A stretch of 64,000 nt of DNA from Bacteroidota bacterium (GCA_018267215.1 JAFDYX010000021.1:124001-188000); one strand, 5' to 3'. Shown: positions 25,824-33,921, numbered from the stretch's first letter. Notes: a model not told the origin generated them from the sequence alone. Program-made: numbers and translations.

Positions 25824-26858
25824 ATGGATATTAAACTCACCCAATACTCTCACGGAGCCGGTTGCGGCTGCAAAATTTCTCCTGCCGTTCTCGACACGAT
25901 ATTGCACTCCGATATTCCAAAACAAAAATTCCCCTCGCTCCTTGTCGGCAATGAATCGAAAGACGATGCTGCCGTGTATGATATAGGCGATGGTACTTGT
26001 ATCATCAGCACCACCGATTTTTTTATGCCTATTGTGGACGACCCTTTTACCTTCGGTGCCATTGCCTCGGTAAACGCCATCAGCGATGTGTATGCCATGG
26101 GTGGCGAGCCTTTCATGGCCATTGCCATTCTCGGCTGGCCGATTAACAAAGTTGTCCCCGAGGTAGCCAAGTTAGTGTTGGAAGGAAGCCGTAAAGTGTG
26201 TGCCGATGCGGGGATTCCGCTGGCGGGTGGCCATAGCATTGACTGCCCCGAGCCGGTGTTTGGTTTGGCTGTTTCCGGAAAAATGAAAAAAGAAAATTTG
26301 AAACGCAACGACACGGCAAAAGAAGGATCGCTTCTCTATCTCACCAAAAAACTGGGCATCGGCATTATTACTACGGCACAAAAGAAAGGTATCGTGAAGG
26401 AAGAACATTTGCAGCAAGCCATTGATACCATGCTTACCCTGAACAAACCGGGAGCACAGTTCGGTAAACTAAATTACATCAGCGCCATGACGGACGTAAC
26501 GGGTTTCGGTTTGCTGGGCCATTTGTGCGAGATGTGCGAAGGCAGCGGCCTCTCGGCAGAAATAGAATTTGCGAAAGTGCCGCGTTTCGATTTTCTCCAG
26601 GAATATCTCCAGCAAAAATCTACTCCCGGTGGCACGCAGCGCAACTGGGACAGCTATGGGCATAAAATCGGAACGATCAGCGATGAGCAACGGGCAGTTC
26701 TATCAGACCCTCAAACAAGCGGAGGTTTATTGGTAGCAGTGGACACAGATAAGAAGAATGAGTTTGAATTGTTTTCAAAAAGTCTCGGTTTGCAACTGCA
26801 ATCTTTTGGCAAGTTGATTAAGAAGACAGATCATGTTGTGAATGTTTTAGCCCCATAG
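25824..26858 (+). CDS. selD: Selenide, water dikinase (selenophosphate synthase)
   Basis: A 344-residue enzyme that makes selenophosphate from selenide and ATP. The N-terminal [14 protein letters not shown] contains the catalytic pair as Cys14 and Lys17; the codon is TGC, so this is a cysteine form and not a selenoprotein. Aspartates for metal binding appear in [11 protein letters not shown] and ISTTDFFMP, and [11 protein letters not shown] is the conserved glycine motif. The start at 25824 matches the E. coli alignment; 27 more codons upstream overlap mnmH and look non-coding. Its stop codon lies at the edge of a dispersed repeat. Confidence 0.95.
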   Translation: MDIKLTQYSHGAGCGCKISPAVLDTILHSDIPKQKFPSLLVGNESKDDAAVYDIGDGTCIISTTDFFMPIVDDPFTFGAIASVNAISDVYAMGGEPFMAIAILGWPINKVVPEVAKLVLEGSRKVCADAGIPLAGGHSIDCPEPVFGLAVSGKMKKENLKRNDTAKEGSLLYLTKKLGIGIITTAQKKGIVKEEHLQQAIDTMLTLNKPGAQFGKLNYISAMTDVTGFGLLGHLCEMCEGSGLSAEIEFAKVPRFDFLQEYLQQKSTPGGTQRNWDSYGHKIGTISDEQRAVLSDPQTSGGLLVAVDTDKKNEFELFSKSLGLQLQSFGKLIKKTDHVVNVLAP

Positions 26859-26995
26859 AATACGCCTACTGTATTCTATGTGCCTATGTGGTAAACCAAC
26901 GATAAATAAATTTGAGATGCGAATGTTTATTGAAACCACATAGATACATAGGCTACATAGAATGCACCTACAGTGTTTTATGTGCCTTTGTGGAA
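26853..26995. repeat. Dispersed ~140-bp repeat, copy 1
   Basis: It matches 28848-28988 almost without gaps for 135 bases (offset 1995). It contains 17-base inverted arms at 26876-26892 and 26935-26951 (15 of 17 paired) and a smaller perfect hairpin, CATAGAATAC/GTATTCTATG, at 26854-26880. It starts at the last codon of selD and carries no open frame of note. A related fragment, GTGCCTATGTG, occurs near 36962. Confidence 0.85.
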
Positions 26996-27048
26996 AAACC
27001 TATACTCAAAAAAAATATCAGCCTTCTGATTTTAAACTGGCAGGTAAT

Positions 27049-28449
27049 TCATTTAAGAAGCGAAAATAGTTTTGAGTTATCTTCTAAAATTACACTTGGC
27101 CGTGGGGCATCGTAGCTCATCAACGAACCGTTTTTTCCGATAATAGCATATTTGGGTATCGTATTAATACCCAAGTATTTCATTAAGCTCGCATCGAATG
27201 CTGCAGACAGCCTATACTGATTTTCTTTGATGCCTATTTTTTGCATTGCTTGCTGCCAGGGTTTTTCTGTTTTATCCAACGAAATAAAAATAAAATCAAT
27301 GCCCTTATTTTTTAATTCAGCAATCAACTGGATTTCTTTTGGCATTTCGGCTATGCAGGGACCACACCAACTGGCCCAAAAATCAATGTGTATTATTCTT
27401 TGAGTTGAAAAAATTTCTGATAAAAATACTTTTTTGCCTTGTGAAGATATTAGTTGTTGAGAAAGAATATTTGGAGGGAATGGCTTATTCAAAATATCAA
27501 ACTGGTGCTTCATATCTCTAATCTGCCTAAGCCTTGTTTCATTTTTTTTAAATGCCCGCGTAACCCAATTGTATAATTCTTCTACTTGGGCTTTGTTGTG
27601 TTTTGTTCCATTCTCCACAAGTGAATTGTAAATGAACAGTAACAAATGATCTCTTACACGCCCCGCAAAATTTGCTTGGGCAGAAGAAATCTTTTTGCCT
27701 ACATAGGCAGAATCATAGTATTTGCCTTTGGGTGATTTTATATTGTAAAAGCATTCATTAAAATTATTCAAAAAAATTACATACTCTCGAAAATAAAGAA
27801 GGTCGTCTTTGTTTAAAAGTGAAAAATCAATTTCACTAAAATATCCGGGCGGCAACTGTTCTTTAAGTATTTTTTCAATGTATATTGGATTGATCATATC
27901 TTTTAGGTGTTCTATTGACAGTAAGTTTTTTATCAACACTTTACCATCACTCGAGTAATGCAATGAATGCTGTTCAAGAAAATGAATGGCCTTGTTGTAA
28001 TGGGCTGTAACTGCTTCTTTGTAACCTTTTATTGAAGCCGAATTATCAAACGAAAAATCTCTGATGGAAACTCGTTTTATTTCCGCGCTCAGCAGTGGAA
28101 AAAAACTTGCTTCTTTTTCCACAGCGTTCATAAAATCAATAGATATTTCGCCCTTTAAATTTTTGTTGATGTTTACCGAGATCGTGTCGTTGGGCATCGC
28201 TACAAAAAACTGATTTAGTAATTGCAGTTTTACCGGATGATCTAACGGTATTCTGAAATAAAATCTTCCACTTACCGAATCAATCTCAGTGGTGATGATT
28301 GAGGATTTAAAAATAACGGCATCCTCTAAGTATTGTAATGATATTTTTTTTTGATCTGCGTTTTCCCAATAGCCCTGCACAATAATATATCCTTTGCATG
28401 TAAAGGATATAAGCCATGCTGAAATAAATAAGATAAATGACGTACGCAT
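27049..28449 (-). CDS. TlpA-like thiol-disulfide oxidoreductase, exported
   Basis: A 466-residue protein with a signal peptide (FILFISAWLISFTCKG). An N-terminal beta-rich region (about 20-100) and a helical middle region precede a C-terminal thioredoxin domain with the redox pair in WASWCGPCIAEMPKE (WCGPC at 361-365) and the cis-proline segment INTIPKYAIIGKNG. This layout is common among Bacteroidota TlpA/ResA-like proteins of the periplasm. It is directly downstream of a six-cysteine peptide gene, on the same strand and between two copies of a repeat, so the peptide is an obvious candidate substrate. ATG at 28449 is preferred over GTG at 28467. Confidence 0.85.
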   Translation of the reverse strand: MRTSFILFISAWLISFTCKGYIIVQGYWENADQKKISLQYLEDAVIFKSSIITTEIDSVSGRFYFRIPLDHPVKLQLLNQFFVAMPNDTISVNINKNLKGEISIDFMNAVEKEASFFPLLSAEIKRVSIRDFSFDNSASIKGYKEAVTAHYNKAIHFLEQHSLHYSSDGKVLIKNLLSIEHLKDMINPIYIEKILKEQLPPGYFSEIDFSLLNKDDLLYFREYVIFLNNFNECFYNIKSPKGKYYDSAYVGKKISSAQANFAGRVRDHLLLFIYNSLVENGTKHNKAQVEELYNWVTRAFKKNETRLRQIRDMKHQFDILNKPFPPNILSQQLISSQGKKVFLSEIFSTQRIIHIDFWASWCGPCIAEMPKEIQLIAELKNKGIDFIFISLDKTEKPWQQAMQKIGIKENQYRLSAAFDASLMKYLGINTIPKYAIIGKNGSLMSYDAPRPSVILEDNSKLFSLLK

Positions 28450-28473
28450 TTTTTGTAATTTAATCACTTAAAG

Positions 28474-28507
28474 CCTTGAGCCGGTTTAAGTTGTGCCCGG
28501 CTTAAGG
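28474..28507 (-). terminator. Hairpin between the peptide gene and the TlpA-like gene
   Basis: 11-base arms CCTTGAGCCGG and CCGGCTTAAGG are separated by 12 bases and pair with one G-T. It follows the peptide gene by 14 bases, before a short CTTT. It could be a partial terminator or a processing site that keeps the peptide message more abundant than the enzyme message. Confidence 0.45.
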
Positions 28508-28521
28508 TCTGCTTGCACAGG

Positions 28522-28743
28522 CTAAGAAACACAAGTGCATACGGAAAAGGCAGCATCTGGGTAAGCAGCACAGCTACCCGGGCAAGAGTTGGACATAACA
28601 GTTCCTAATACATTGTTAGCCTCATCCTTGCAGTAAGTTGTACAATTTTCCCCGCCCGGGCGTGTTCCCGCCAAAATCATTTTCATCTCCTCCCGGCTCA
28701 GTACATCTTTAATGTTGCCCAAGCTCATTTGTTTTGTTTTCAT
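28522..28743 (-). CDS. Cysteine-rich peptide with RiPP-type leader
   Basis: A 73-residue peptide. The first half has the leader pattern of Bacteroidota natural-product precursors: VLSREEMKMILAG at 14-26, then a Gly-Gly at 30-31. The rest is a core of about 42 residues with six cysteines (34, 38, 54, 58, 69, 71; spacing CX3C-X15-CX3C-X10-CXC) and many Ser/Thr. Leaders of this LSREEM..I.(G/A)G type precede lanthipeptide-like or disulfide-rich products. No lanthionine synthetase, radical-SAM enzyme or peptidase-transporter is in the window; only the TlpA-like thioredoxin adjoins. Disulfide formation is therefore the most economical modification, as an inference. Confidence 0.75.
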   Translation of the reverse strand: MKTKQMSLGNIKDVLSREEMKMILAGTRPGGENCTTYCKDEANNVLGTVMSNSCPGSCAAYPDAAFSVCTCVS

Positions 28744-28847
28744 AAATGTAATGGTTTACGGTTATTGATCTCGCTATTTAGGTTTGCTTTTATGTCCATC
28801 CTATTCATGAGCTAATGAATAATATTCCGGCTGTGAATATTTTGACT

Positions 28848-28988
28848 CCATAGGATATGCCTACTGTGTTCTATGTGCCTATGTGGTAAACCAACAATAA
28901 ATAAATTTGAGATGCGAATGTTTATTGAAACCACATAGATACATAGGTCACATAGAATTTTTCTTGTGTGTTTTATTTGCCTGTGGTA
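28848..28988. repeat. Dispersed ~140-bp repeat, copy 2
   Basis: This is the second copy of 26853-26995, in the same orientation, with a handful of substitutions and a 2-base deletion near its right end. Its inverted arms are at 28871-28887 and 28930-28946. The two copies bracket the peptide and TlpA-like genes exactly. The rest of 28744-29026 has no gene. Confidence 0.85.
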
Positions 28989-29026
28989 AGCAACGATAAA
29001 CAAATATTAGAACGGGCTAATGGAGT

Positions 29027-30100
29027 TTAGATTTTGCAACTCTTCGCCAGCAACAAAAAATCCACCATCACCAGCGCGGCCATGGCCTCTACAATGGGTA
29101 CTGCGCGAGGAACTACACAAGGATCATGACGGCCTTTGCCGGAAACAGTTACTTCATTTCCTGATTTATCAACACTCTGCTGGTCTTGCATGATGGTGGC
29201 CACGGGTTTAAATGCCACATTGAAATAAATATCTTCTCCGTTGCTGATGCCGCCCTGTATGCCGCCCGAGTGATTGGTCTTAGTGCGGATTTTATTTCCG
29301 TCATGGTAAAACTCATCGTTGTGTTGCGAGCCGCGCAATGTGGTTCCCTCAAAGCCACTGCCGTATTCAAAACCTTTCACGGCATTGATGCCGAGCATAG
29401 CATGGCCTAATGCGGCATGCAGTTTATCGAACACGGGCTCGCCTAAGCCTACCGGAGCGTTTTTGATCACCCCCGTTACCACTCCGCCAATGGTGTCGCG
29501 CTGCAGGCGTACTTCGTCAATCAAAGCGATCATCTTCTCTGCGGTTGCAGCATCGGGGCAACGAACGATGTTGTTTTCGGTTTTGCTGAAATCTAATCGA
29601 GTGTAATGCGGGGCTTTGATCTCGCCTACCTGCGAGACATAGGCATTGATTTCTATTCTCGATTTTTTCAAAATCAATTTAGCGACAGCTCCTGCCGCCA
29701 CCCGTGCGGCTGTTTCGCGGGCTGAACTCCTTCCGCCTCCGCGATAGTCGCGCACTCCGTATTTAGCTTCGTAAGTGTAATCGGCATGCGAGGGGCGAAA
29801 GCTTTCGGCAATGTGGCTGTAATCTTTGCTCCGCTGATCTGCGTTTTCAATCACAATGGCAATTGGTGTTCCGGTTGTCTTCCCTTCAAAAACTCCTGAT
29901 AAGATTTTGAATTTGTCTTCCTCTTTCCGCTGTGTAGTAATTTTTGATTGGCCGGGCTTTCTGCGGTCCAACTCTGATTGAATGAATGCTTCATCCACTT
30001 CTACACCTGCCGGGCATCCGTCAATGATGCAGCCGATCGCAGCCCCGTGCGATTCGCCAAAGGTTGTTATCGTAAATATTTTTCCAAAACTATTGCCCAT
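29027..30100 (-). CDS. aroC: Chorismate synthase
   Basis: A 357-residue enzyme catalysing the last common step of aromatic amino-acid synthesis (EPSP to chorismate, FMN-dependent). All signatures are present: [20 protein letters not shown] at the start, [20 protein letters not shown] at about 102-121, [18 protein letters not shown] (about 121-138) and [13 protein letters not shown]. The length is that of the bacterial bifunctional-free type. It is monocistronic as far as seen, between the repeat-flanked cassette and the HigBA pair, and on the same strand as both. Confidence 0.96.
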   Translation of the reverse strand: MGNSFGKIFTITTFGESHGAAIGCIIDGCPAGVEVDEAFIQSELDRRKPGQSKITTQRKEEDKFKILSGVFEGKTTGTPIAIVIENADQRSKDYSHIAESFRPSHADYTYEAKYGVRDYRGGGRSSARETAARVAAGAVAKLILKKSRIEINAYVSQVGEIKAPHYTRLDFSKTENNIVRCPDAATAEKMIALIDEVRLQRDTIGGVVTGVIKNAPVGLGEPVFDKLHAALGHAMLGINAVKGFEYGSGFEGTTLRGSQHNDEFYHDGNKIRTKTNHSGGIQGGISNGEDIYFNVAFKPVATIMQDQQSVDKSGNEVTVSGKGRHDPCVVPRAVPIVEAMAALVMVDFLLLAKSCKI

Positions 30101-30193
30101 AAAAACTTGAAGTTAACGGTCAAGATTTGTTGTCGGTTGCTATTCTTTTAGTCAGCATTGCGGCAAACCGAATGATATGCATTGACCTTGTTG

Positions 30194-30520
30194 TCAAACA
30201 AGTTGTAAGTATTGCTTTTCAATGGTTACATTAAAATGTATGTCCGCTTTTAACGCTTTGAAAACCTTTAAAACAGTATCTATTGTCGCGCTGTTTGCGC
30301 TGCTTTCTAATTTGGAAATTTGTGCTTTTTGCACACCTATTAATTCTCCTAATTGTTCTTGCGTTAATTTGCGTTCCTGTCTTGCGGATTTTATCATCCG
30401 GCCTAAGACGTCCATACGAAGTTCATATTCATATTGGTCTCTTTTTTTTGTGCCTTTCTTGCCAATGTATTTATCTTTCATTTCAGCAAGCGAGTATGAT
30501 TTTATTGCTGCCTTTGCCAT
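30194..30520 (-). CDS. higA: HigA-type antitoxin, XRE family
   Basis: A 108-residue protein with a C-terminal Cro/CI helix-turn-helix (MIKSARQERKLTQEQLGELI then VQKAQISKLE) and a basic N-terminus, the usual form of antitoxins paired with Gp49-like toxins. It should bind the toxin and repress the shared promoter, where an inverted repeat is found. The ATG at 30520 begins 4 bases after the toxin stop; a frame open to 30586 would overlap the toxin gene and has no support. Confidence 0.88.
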   Translation of the reverse strand: MAKAAIKSYSLAEMKDKYIGKKGTKKRDQYEYELRMDVLGRMIKSARQERKLTQEQLGELIGVQKAQISKLESSANSATIDTVLKVFKALKADIHFNVTIEKQYLQLV

Positions 30521-30524
30521 TCTG

Positions 30525-30866
30525 TTATTTTTTAAGTTTGTTTTCAAAATATTTTTTCCGGATGTTAATCGCCCTGTCAATTTCATTGGCAGGAACTCTA
30601 TCTACTTTTTTAATGAAACCATGTGTTGCAAAAACCAATGTTTCAGCTTGTTTGTCTTTATCCCAAAAGGCCAGCAACCTAATTTGCACTCCCTTAAACC
30701 TTGTTCTAAATTCCCAAATATCCTTTTGAAGTTTCTTGAAAAGCTGAGGGTCATTACTTTGTTCTGCCAGATCAATGTTATAGAACACTTTCCTTGCTGC
30801 TTTGGGATCAAGCCCAGCAATGAACTGATCAGCTTCTTCTAAAAATCTTGTTTGAAAATATTGCAA
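30525..30866 (-). CDS. higB: HigB-type toxin, phage Gp49-like
   Basis: A toxin of about 113 residues in the RelE/HigB superfamily. FLEEADQFIAGLDPKAARKV forms the helical hairpin; EFRTRFKGVQIRLLAFWDKD and ETLVFATHGFIKKVDRVPA are the conserved strands with the catalytic basic residues. The order toxin then antitoxin is characteristic of higBA. The frame is open to 30884, but TTG there is part of the promoter element TATCTTTG, so I place the start at the next in-frame TTG (30866). HigB toxins cleave mRNA on the ribosome. Confidence 0.82.
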   Translation of the reverse strand: MQYFQTRFLEEADQFIAGLDPKAARKVFYNIDLAEQSNDPQLFKKLQKDIWEFRTRFKGVQIRLLAFWDKDKQAETLVFATHGFIKKVDRVPANEIDRAINIRKKYFENKLKK

Positions 30867-30881
30867 CCAAAAGCATTTTGA

Positions 30882-30915
30882 CAAAGATAAAATAAGTTTC
30901 TAAAATTAGAAACTT
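30882..30915 (-). promoter_or_regulatory. higBA promoter and palindromic operator
   Basis: TATCTTTG on the minus strand (30882-30889) is the -7 element. Directly upstream, 30894-30915 is a perfect inverted repeat with 10-base arms (AAGTTTCTAA and TTAGAAACTT, 2-base spacer). Its position over the upstream promoter half suits autorepression by HigA. Confidence 0.6.
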
Positions 30916-30983
30916 TGTTTTTACCGGCAACTCATGGTGAATGTGAAAGACGATGTCTGACACTGTGGGAAGGCGGCCCAAAT

Positions 30984-32429
30984 TTAGTTCTTCCTAAAAA
31001 GCACAAAAGCCGTAGCCGATAAGATCAAAACGATGAAGCCGTTCACTATCCAGGTCATCCGGGTCTTATCAGAAATTGTTTTGATGGAATTGTCGGCTCC
31101 TTCTATCCGATCATAAAAAGAACCAAGATCGTGACTGCTGATGGACTGATTTTTTTGACTCTCGCCCGTTACGGTTGCGGTTAATTGTGATTTCAGCGTA
31201 TCGTATTTTTTGCTTTGAGGATTAAAAAATATCCATTGGAAATAATCGCCCAACTTAAATGTGCCGGGTTCTTTGGGGATGATAAAATAGCTGAATTTTT
31301 TTGTGCCGCTTACGTGGCCTGCCTCCCGGTTGATGTTTTGCTTGACGTTGGGCTCATAAAAATCAAATGACGGAGTGCTGCCCAGATTGGGCTTGGCTAT
31401 GCTCGAAATATTTCCTTCGCCATAAATGGCAAAATCGTACGACACACTCTGCCCTGTTTTTAAATCCGTTTTGCTGATCCGTTCATCTAATTTGTAATTG
31501 CCCACGGCAACTGCATCGCGCAACGGATGGGGCGGCAGTTCTTTCACTCTTACAGTCTTGGGTTTCGAGTGAAAGGTTTTAAAATCTTCTTGTCTGCTCT
31601 GCCCAAAAAAAGATGGGTTCTTGGCTATTTTGTATTTGATCATCTCCAGCGCAATGCTGGGGAAAACTACGGGCTGGCTGTTCAAAGGAAAAAAGGTAGC
31701 CTGATAAATTTTATATTGTGTATATCTCTTCCCACTGATGACGATGGCTTCGCCATCAATGTTTTCGATGTTGAAGTTTTCTTCCCAGCAATTGGTGGGT
31801 CTCACTTTTTTCAAAATGTCGGCAAGCTGGCGGCCTAAGTCATGAAACTGCATGGGGGCACGGTTGTTTTCTGCTACCAGAAAAGAAAGCGTAGCCGTAA
31901 ACCCTTCGCCCACATATACTTCGTCTTTGTTGGTGGTCAGCGCCAGCAAGGCATCCTCTTTTATATCTACAAATTCTGTGGGTTGTTGTTTGCGCCCAAA
32001 AAAATCGTCAAACGGATCGCGGTCAAACATATTTTTAAAAGGATCGTTTGACTGTGCCTGCACGGGCGGCCCTACTTTTATTTTTTTCCCGGTTACGGAT
32101 ATCACCTGATCGTTTACTTTCATTTTAAATGAAGGAACAGTGATCAGACCCTGGCGCATCGGCACGTACGTCATAATGATACTTTGCGAAGAACTGATTT
32201 GGCCGTTGATAATGTTGGTTTGCGAAGAGGAAGAAGTACCCCGCCTTTGCAGCCCGGCTATGTCGGGGAAGTTTTCGTATTCTTTCAGTGGCGCATTGTT
32301 CACCGTAATGGTGATCGTCCAAGCTTGGTTTTGGCCTATTTCGTCCGGCCCCAGTTGCACCTGTGCATTTTGCGAAAATGACGGAGCAAAACAAAACGCA
32401 AAAAGGATAACAAAAATTGTGTTTTTCAT
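30984..32429 (-). CDS. batD: BatD family exported protein
   Basis: A 481-residue protein of the BatD/oxygen-tolerance family. A signal peptide (MKNTIFVILFAFCFAPSFSQ) precedes immunoglobulin-like beta domains (LGPDEIGQNQAWTITITVNN at the start of the first; VDIKEDALLALTTNKDEVYV opening another), and a single C-terminal membrane helix (WIVNGFIVLILSATAFVLF) anchors it. BatD proteins occur with MoxR ATPase and BatA/B von Willebrand proteins in Bacteroidota; here those partners are not adjacent. The ATG at 32429 is chosen because the signal peptide starts there. Confidence 0.85.
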   Translation of the reverse strand: MKNTIFVILFAFCFAPSFSQNAQVQLGPDEIGQNQAWTITITVNNAPLKEYENFPDIAGLQRRGTSSSSQTNIINGQISSSQSIIMTYVPMRQGLITVPSFKMKVNDQVISVTGKKIKVGPPVQAQSNDPFKNMFDRDPFDDFFGRKQQPTEFVDIKEDALLALTTNKDEVYVGEGFTATLSFLVAENNRAPMQFHDLGRQLADILKKVRPTNCWEENFNIENIDGEAIVISGKRYTQYKIYQATFFPLNSQPVVFPSIALEMIKYKIAKNPSFFGQSRQEDFKTFHSKPKTVRVKELPPHPLRDAVAVGNYKLDERISKTDLKTGQSVSYDFAIYGEGNISSIAKPNLGSTPSFDFYEPNVKQNINREAGHVSGTKKFSYFIIPKEPGTFKLGDYFQWIFFNPQSKKYDTLKSQLTATVTGESQKNQSISSHDLGSFYDRIEGADNSIKTISDKTRMTWIVNGFIVLILSATAFVLFRKN

Positions 32430-32442
32430 AATGATTTTAACT

Positions 32443-32466
32443 GCAACGAGTTGCGCAACTCGTTGC
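32443..32466. promoter_or_regulatory. 24-bp perfect palindrome in the batD leader
   Basis: Two halves (GCAACGAGTTGC and GCAACTCGTTGC) form a perfect 24-base palindrome. Each half is itself a small GCAAC/GTTGC hairpin. It lies between the probable promoter and the batD start, so it could be an operator or an RNA structure near the ribosome site. Confidence 0.55.
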
Positions 32467-32471
32467 GGACA

Positions 32472-32479
32472 CAAAAATA
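32472..32479 (-). promoter_or_regulatory. -7 promoter element of batD
   Basis: TATTTTTG on the minus strand, 42 bases before the ATG. Confidence 0.4.
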
Positions 32480-32569
32480 GAATTCTTCTTTCGAGATACT
32501 AAAACCTTTTCTTATCTTCATCGTCTGATAAACTTAGAAGTATTAAATTGTGAACTTAATTTTTTAAAC

Positions 32570-32761
32570 ATGAAGATGCTCAGTTATGTCAAGAAGATCC
32601 TCACGCGAGTGAGTTTTGACGCCCGACTCTTCGAAAAAGAGTTGCGTAAGGCTATTAAAGTTTTAATTGCCGAGGAAGTCCAAGAGCTCAGGAATTGGTG
32701 CTACACCAATTATGGAAATCAATACGAAGCTATTTTAAACCGCTGCTTCGTGCTTGCATGA
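32570..32761 (+). CDS. Small basic protein of unknown function
   Basis: A 63-residue protein (61 if the second ATG is used). The regular pattern of hydrophobic and charged residues (FEKELRKAIKVLIAEEVQEL at about 21-40) predicts two or three helices. A strong terminator follows within 30 bases, which makes it a genuine stand-alone gene. It resembles small conserved proteins seen in Cytophagales, from memory only. No function can be assigned. Confidence 0.65.
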   Translation: MKMLSYVKKILTRVSFDARLFEKELRKAIKVLIAEEVQELRNWCYTNYGNQYEAILNRCFVLA

Positions 32762-32785
32762 AAACCAAATTTGTAAAACAATTAG

Positions 32786-32818
32786 AAAGCCCGCCTTTGA
32801 GCGGGTTTTATTTTTTTA
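32786..32818 (+). terminator. Rho-independent terminator
   Basis: AAAGCCCGC pairs with GCGGGTTTT around a 6-base loop, and a run of T follows. It closes the small-protein gene. Confidence 0.85.
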
Positions 32819-32826
32819 TGAAAGAT

Positions 32827-32885
32827 CGTCATGGCAAACAAAGTGAAGCAATCTTGGAGATCGCTTCGTTGCACTCGCGATGACG
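32827..32885. repeat. Palindromic repeat next to the queG stop codon
   Basis: 59 bases with outer arms CGTCATGGC/GCGATGACG and inner arms GAAGCAATCT/AGATCGCTTC. It resembles the CGTCATTGCGAG...GCAATGACG palindromes dispersed in many bacterial genomes. It ends at the base before the queG stop codon. Confidence 0.75.
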
Positions 32886-33848
32886 TTACTTTTGATGAAT
32901 AAAATCAATATTGCGTTTCAGCCCTGAAAACTTCGTGCGCTTTACTGCCGATTTCTTAAACAGTTTTTGGAAAACGTCTTCCGTTAGTTCGTGCCAATCG
33001 CTGCTGTTCATTTTTTCCAAATCAGGGTGTGGCATAAAGCGGGGCTCGTGGTGCGGAGTAGAAAAACGGTTCCACGGGCACACATCCTGGCATATATCGC
33101 ACCCAAAAATCCAGTTTTCAAATTTGCCTTTTACATCAGTCGGAATTTCTTCTTTCAGTTCGATGGTGAAGTAAGAAATACATTTGCTTCCATCTACCAC
33201 ATAGGGTGCTACAATGGCATCGGTGGGGCAGGCATCTAAGCAGGCCGTGCAGGTGCCGCAATAATCTTTTACAGGGCCGTCAGCATCCAGTTCAAGGTCA
33301 ATAATCAGTTCGGCCAAAAAGAAAAAACTGCCGGCATTTTTGTTGAGCAGCAAAGAATTTTTTCCTATCCACCCCAGCCCGGCTCTCTTAGCCCAGGCGT
33401 GCTCCAGCACGGGGGCGGAATCAACAAACGCACGCCCGTTTACTTCTCCGATTTTTTCGCGCATCTGTTCTACAAAAATTTTCAGCTTGTCTTTGATTAC
33501 GAAATGATAGTCTTCACCATAAGCATACTTGGCTATTTTCAATTTATCCTCCGAAGCCTTGGCGTAGGAGGATTTGTCTTCCTTCGCTAAAGCTACGGAT
33601 GATGAAGAAAAGTAATTGTACATCAAACTCACCACCGATTTTGCGCCCGGCACCAGCAGGCGCGGATCTAAACGCTTGTCGAAATTTTCGTGGAGGTAGC
33701 GCATCTGCCCCGCATACCCCTGCTTCAGCCATGCCTCTACCCGCGGAGCTTCTTCTTCCAAAAACCCGGCTCTGGAAACTCCGCAAAAACTGAAGCCCAA
33801 ATCGGCTGCAATGGATTTAACTATTCTGGTGTTTTCGGATCGGTTCAT
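32886..33848 (-). CDS. queG: Epoxyqueuosine reductase
   Basis: A 320-residue cobalamin and iron-sulfur enzyme that reduces epoxyqueuosine to queuosine in tRNA. The two [4Fe-4S] motifs are intact: [16 protein letters not shown] at about 197-212 and [11 protein letters not shown] about 50 residues later. [21 protein letters not shown] is the conserved active-site block. Residues about 83-101 ([19 protein letters not shown]) are encoded by a palindromic repeat inserted in frame in the loop between [10 protein letters not shown] and [12 protein letters not shown]; the flanking reading frame is unbroken. The start is ATG at 33848, with TAACTTTC 11 bases upstream. Confidence 0.93.
   Translation of the reverse strand: MNRSENTRIVKSIAADLGFSFCGVSRAGFLEEEAPRVEAWLKQGYAGQMRYLHENFDKRLDPRLLVPGAKSVVSLMYNYFSSSSVALAKEDKSSYAKASEDKLKIAKYAYGEDYHFVIKDKLKIFVEQMREKIGEVNGRAFVDSAPVLEHAWAKRAGLGWIGKNSLLLNKNAGSFFFLAELIIDLELDADGPVKDYCGTCTACLDACPTDAIVAPYVVDGSKCISYFTIELKEEIPTDVKGKFENWIFGCDICQDVCPWNRFSTPHHEPRFMPHPDLEKMNSSDWHELTEDVFQKLFKKSAVKRTKFSGLKRNIDFIHQK
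33547..33600. repeat. Palindromic repeat inside queG
   Basis: 54 bases with imperfect inverted arms of 26 bases (20 of 26 paired), from TCCTCCGAAGCC on the left to AGCTACGGAT on the right. The encoded [10 protein letters not shown] is a peptide I recall from repeat insertions in other Bacteroidota proteins. The length is a multiple of three, so the frame is kept. Confidence 0.75.
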
Positions 33849-33921
33849 CTGGCGAAGAAAGTTAATTGTTAAATGCGAAAACTCACGCTGCCAGGTTTAT
33901 TTAGGTGAGAAGGGAAACCAT

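Noticed and set aside
25863..25872. Selenocysteine in SelD
   Set aside because: The active-site codon is TGC, not TGA.
26912..27115. 67-codon frame between selD and the TlpA-like gene
   Set aside because: It runs through the dispersed repeat and into the antisense of the TlpA-like gene.
28812..29003. 63-codon leftward frame upstream of the peptide gene
   Set aside because: It is the second copy of the dispersed repeat; histidine-isoleucine-rich translation reflects CATAG-type repeats.
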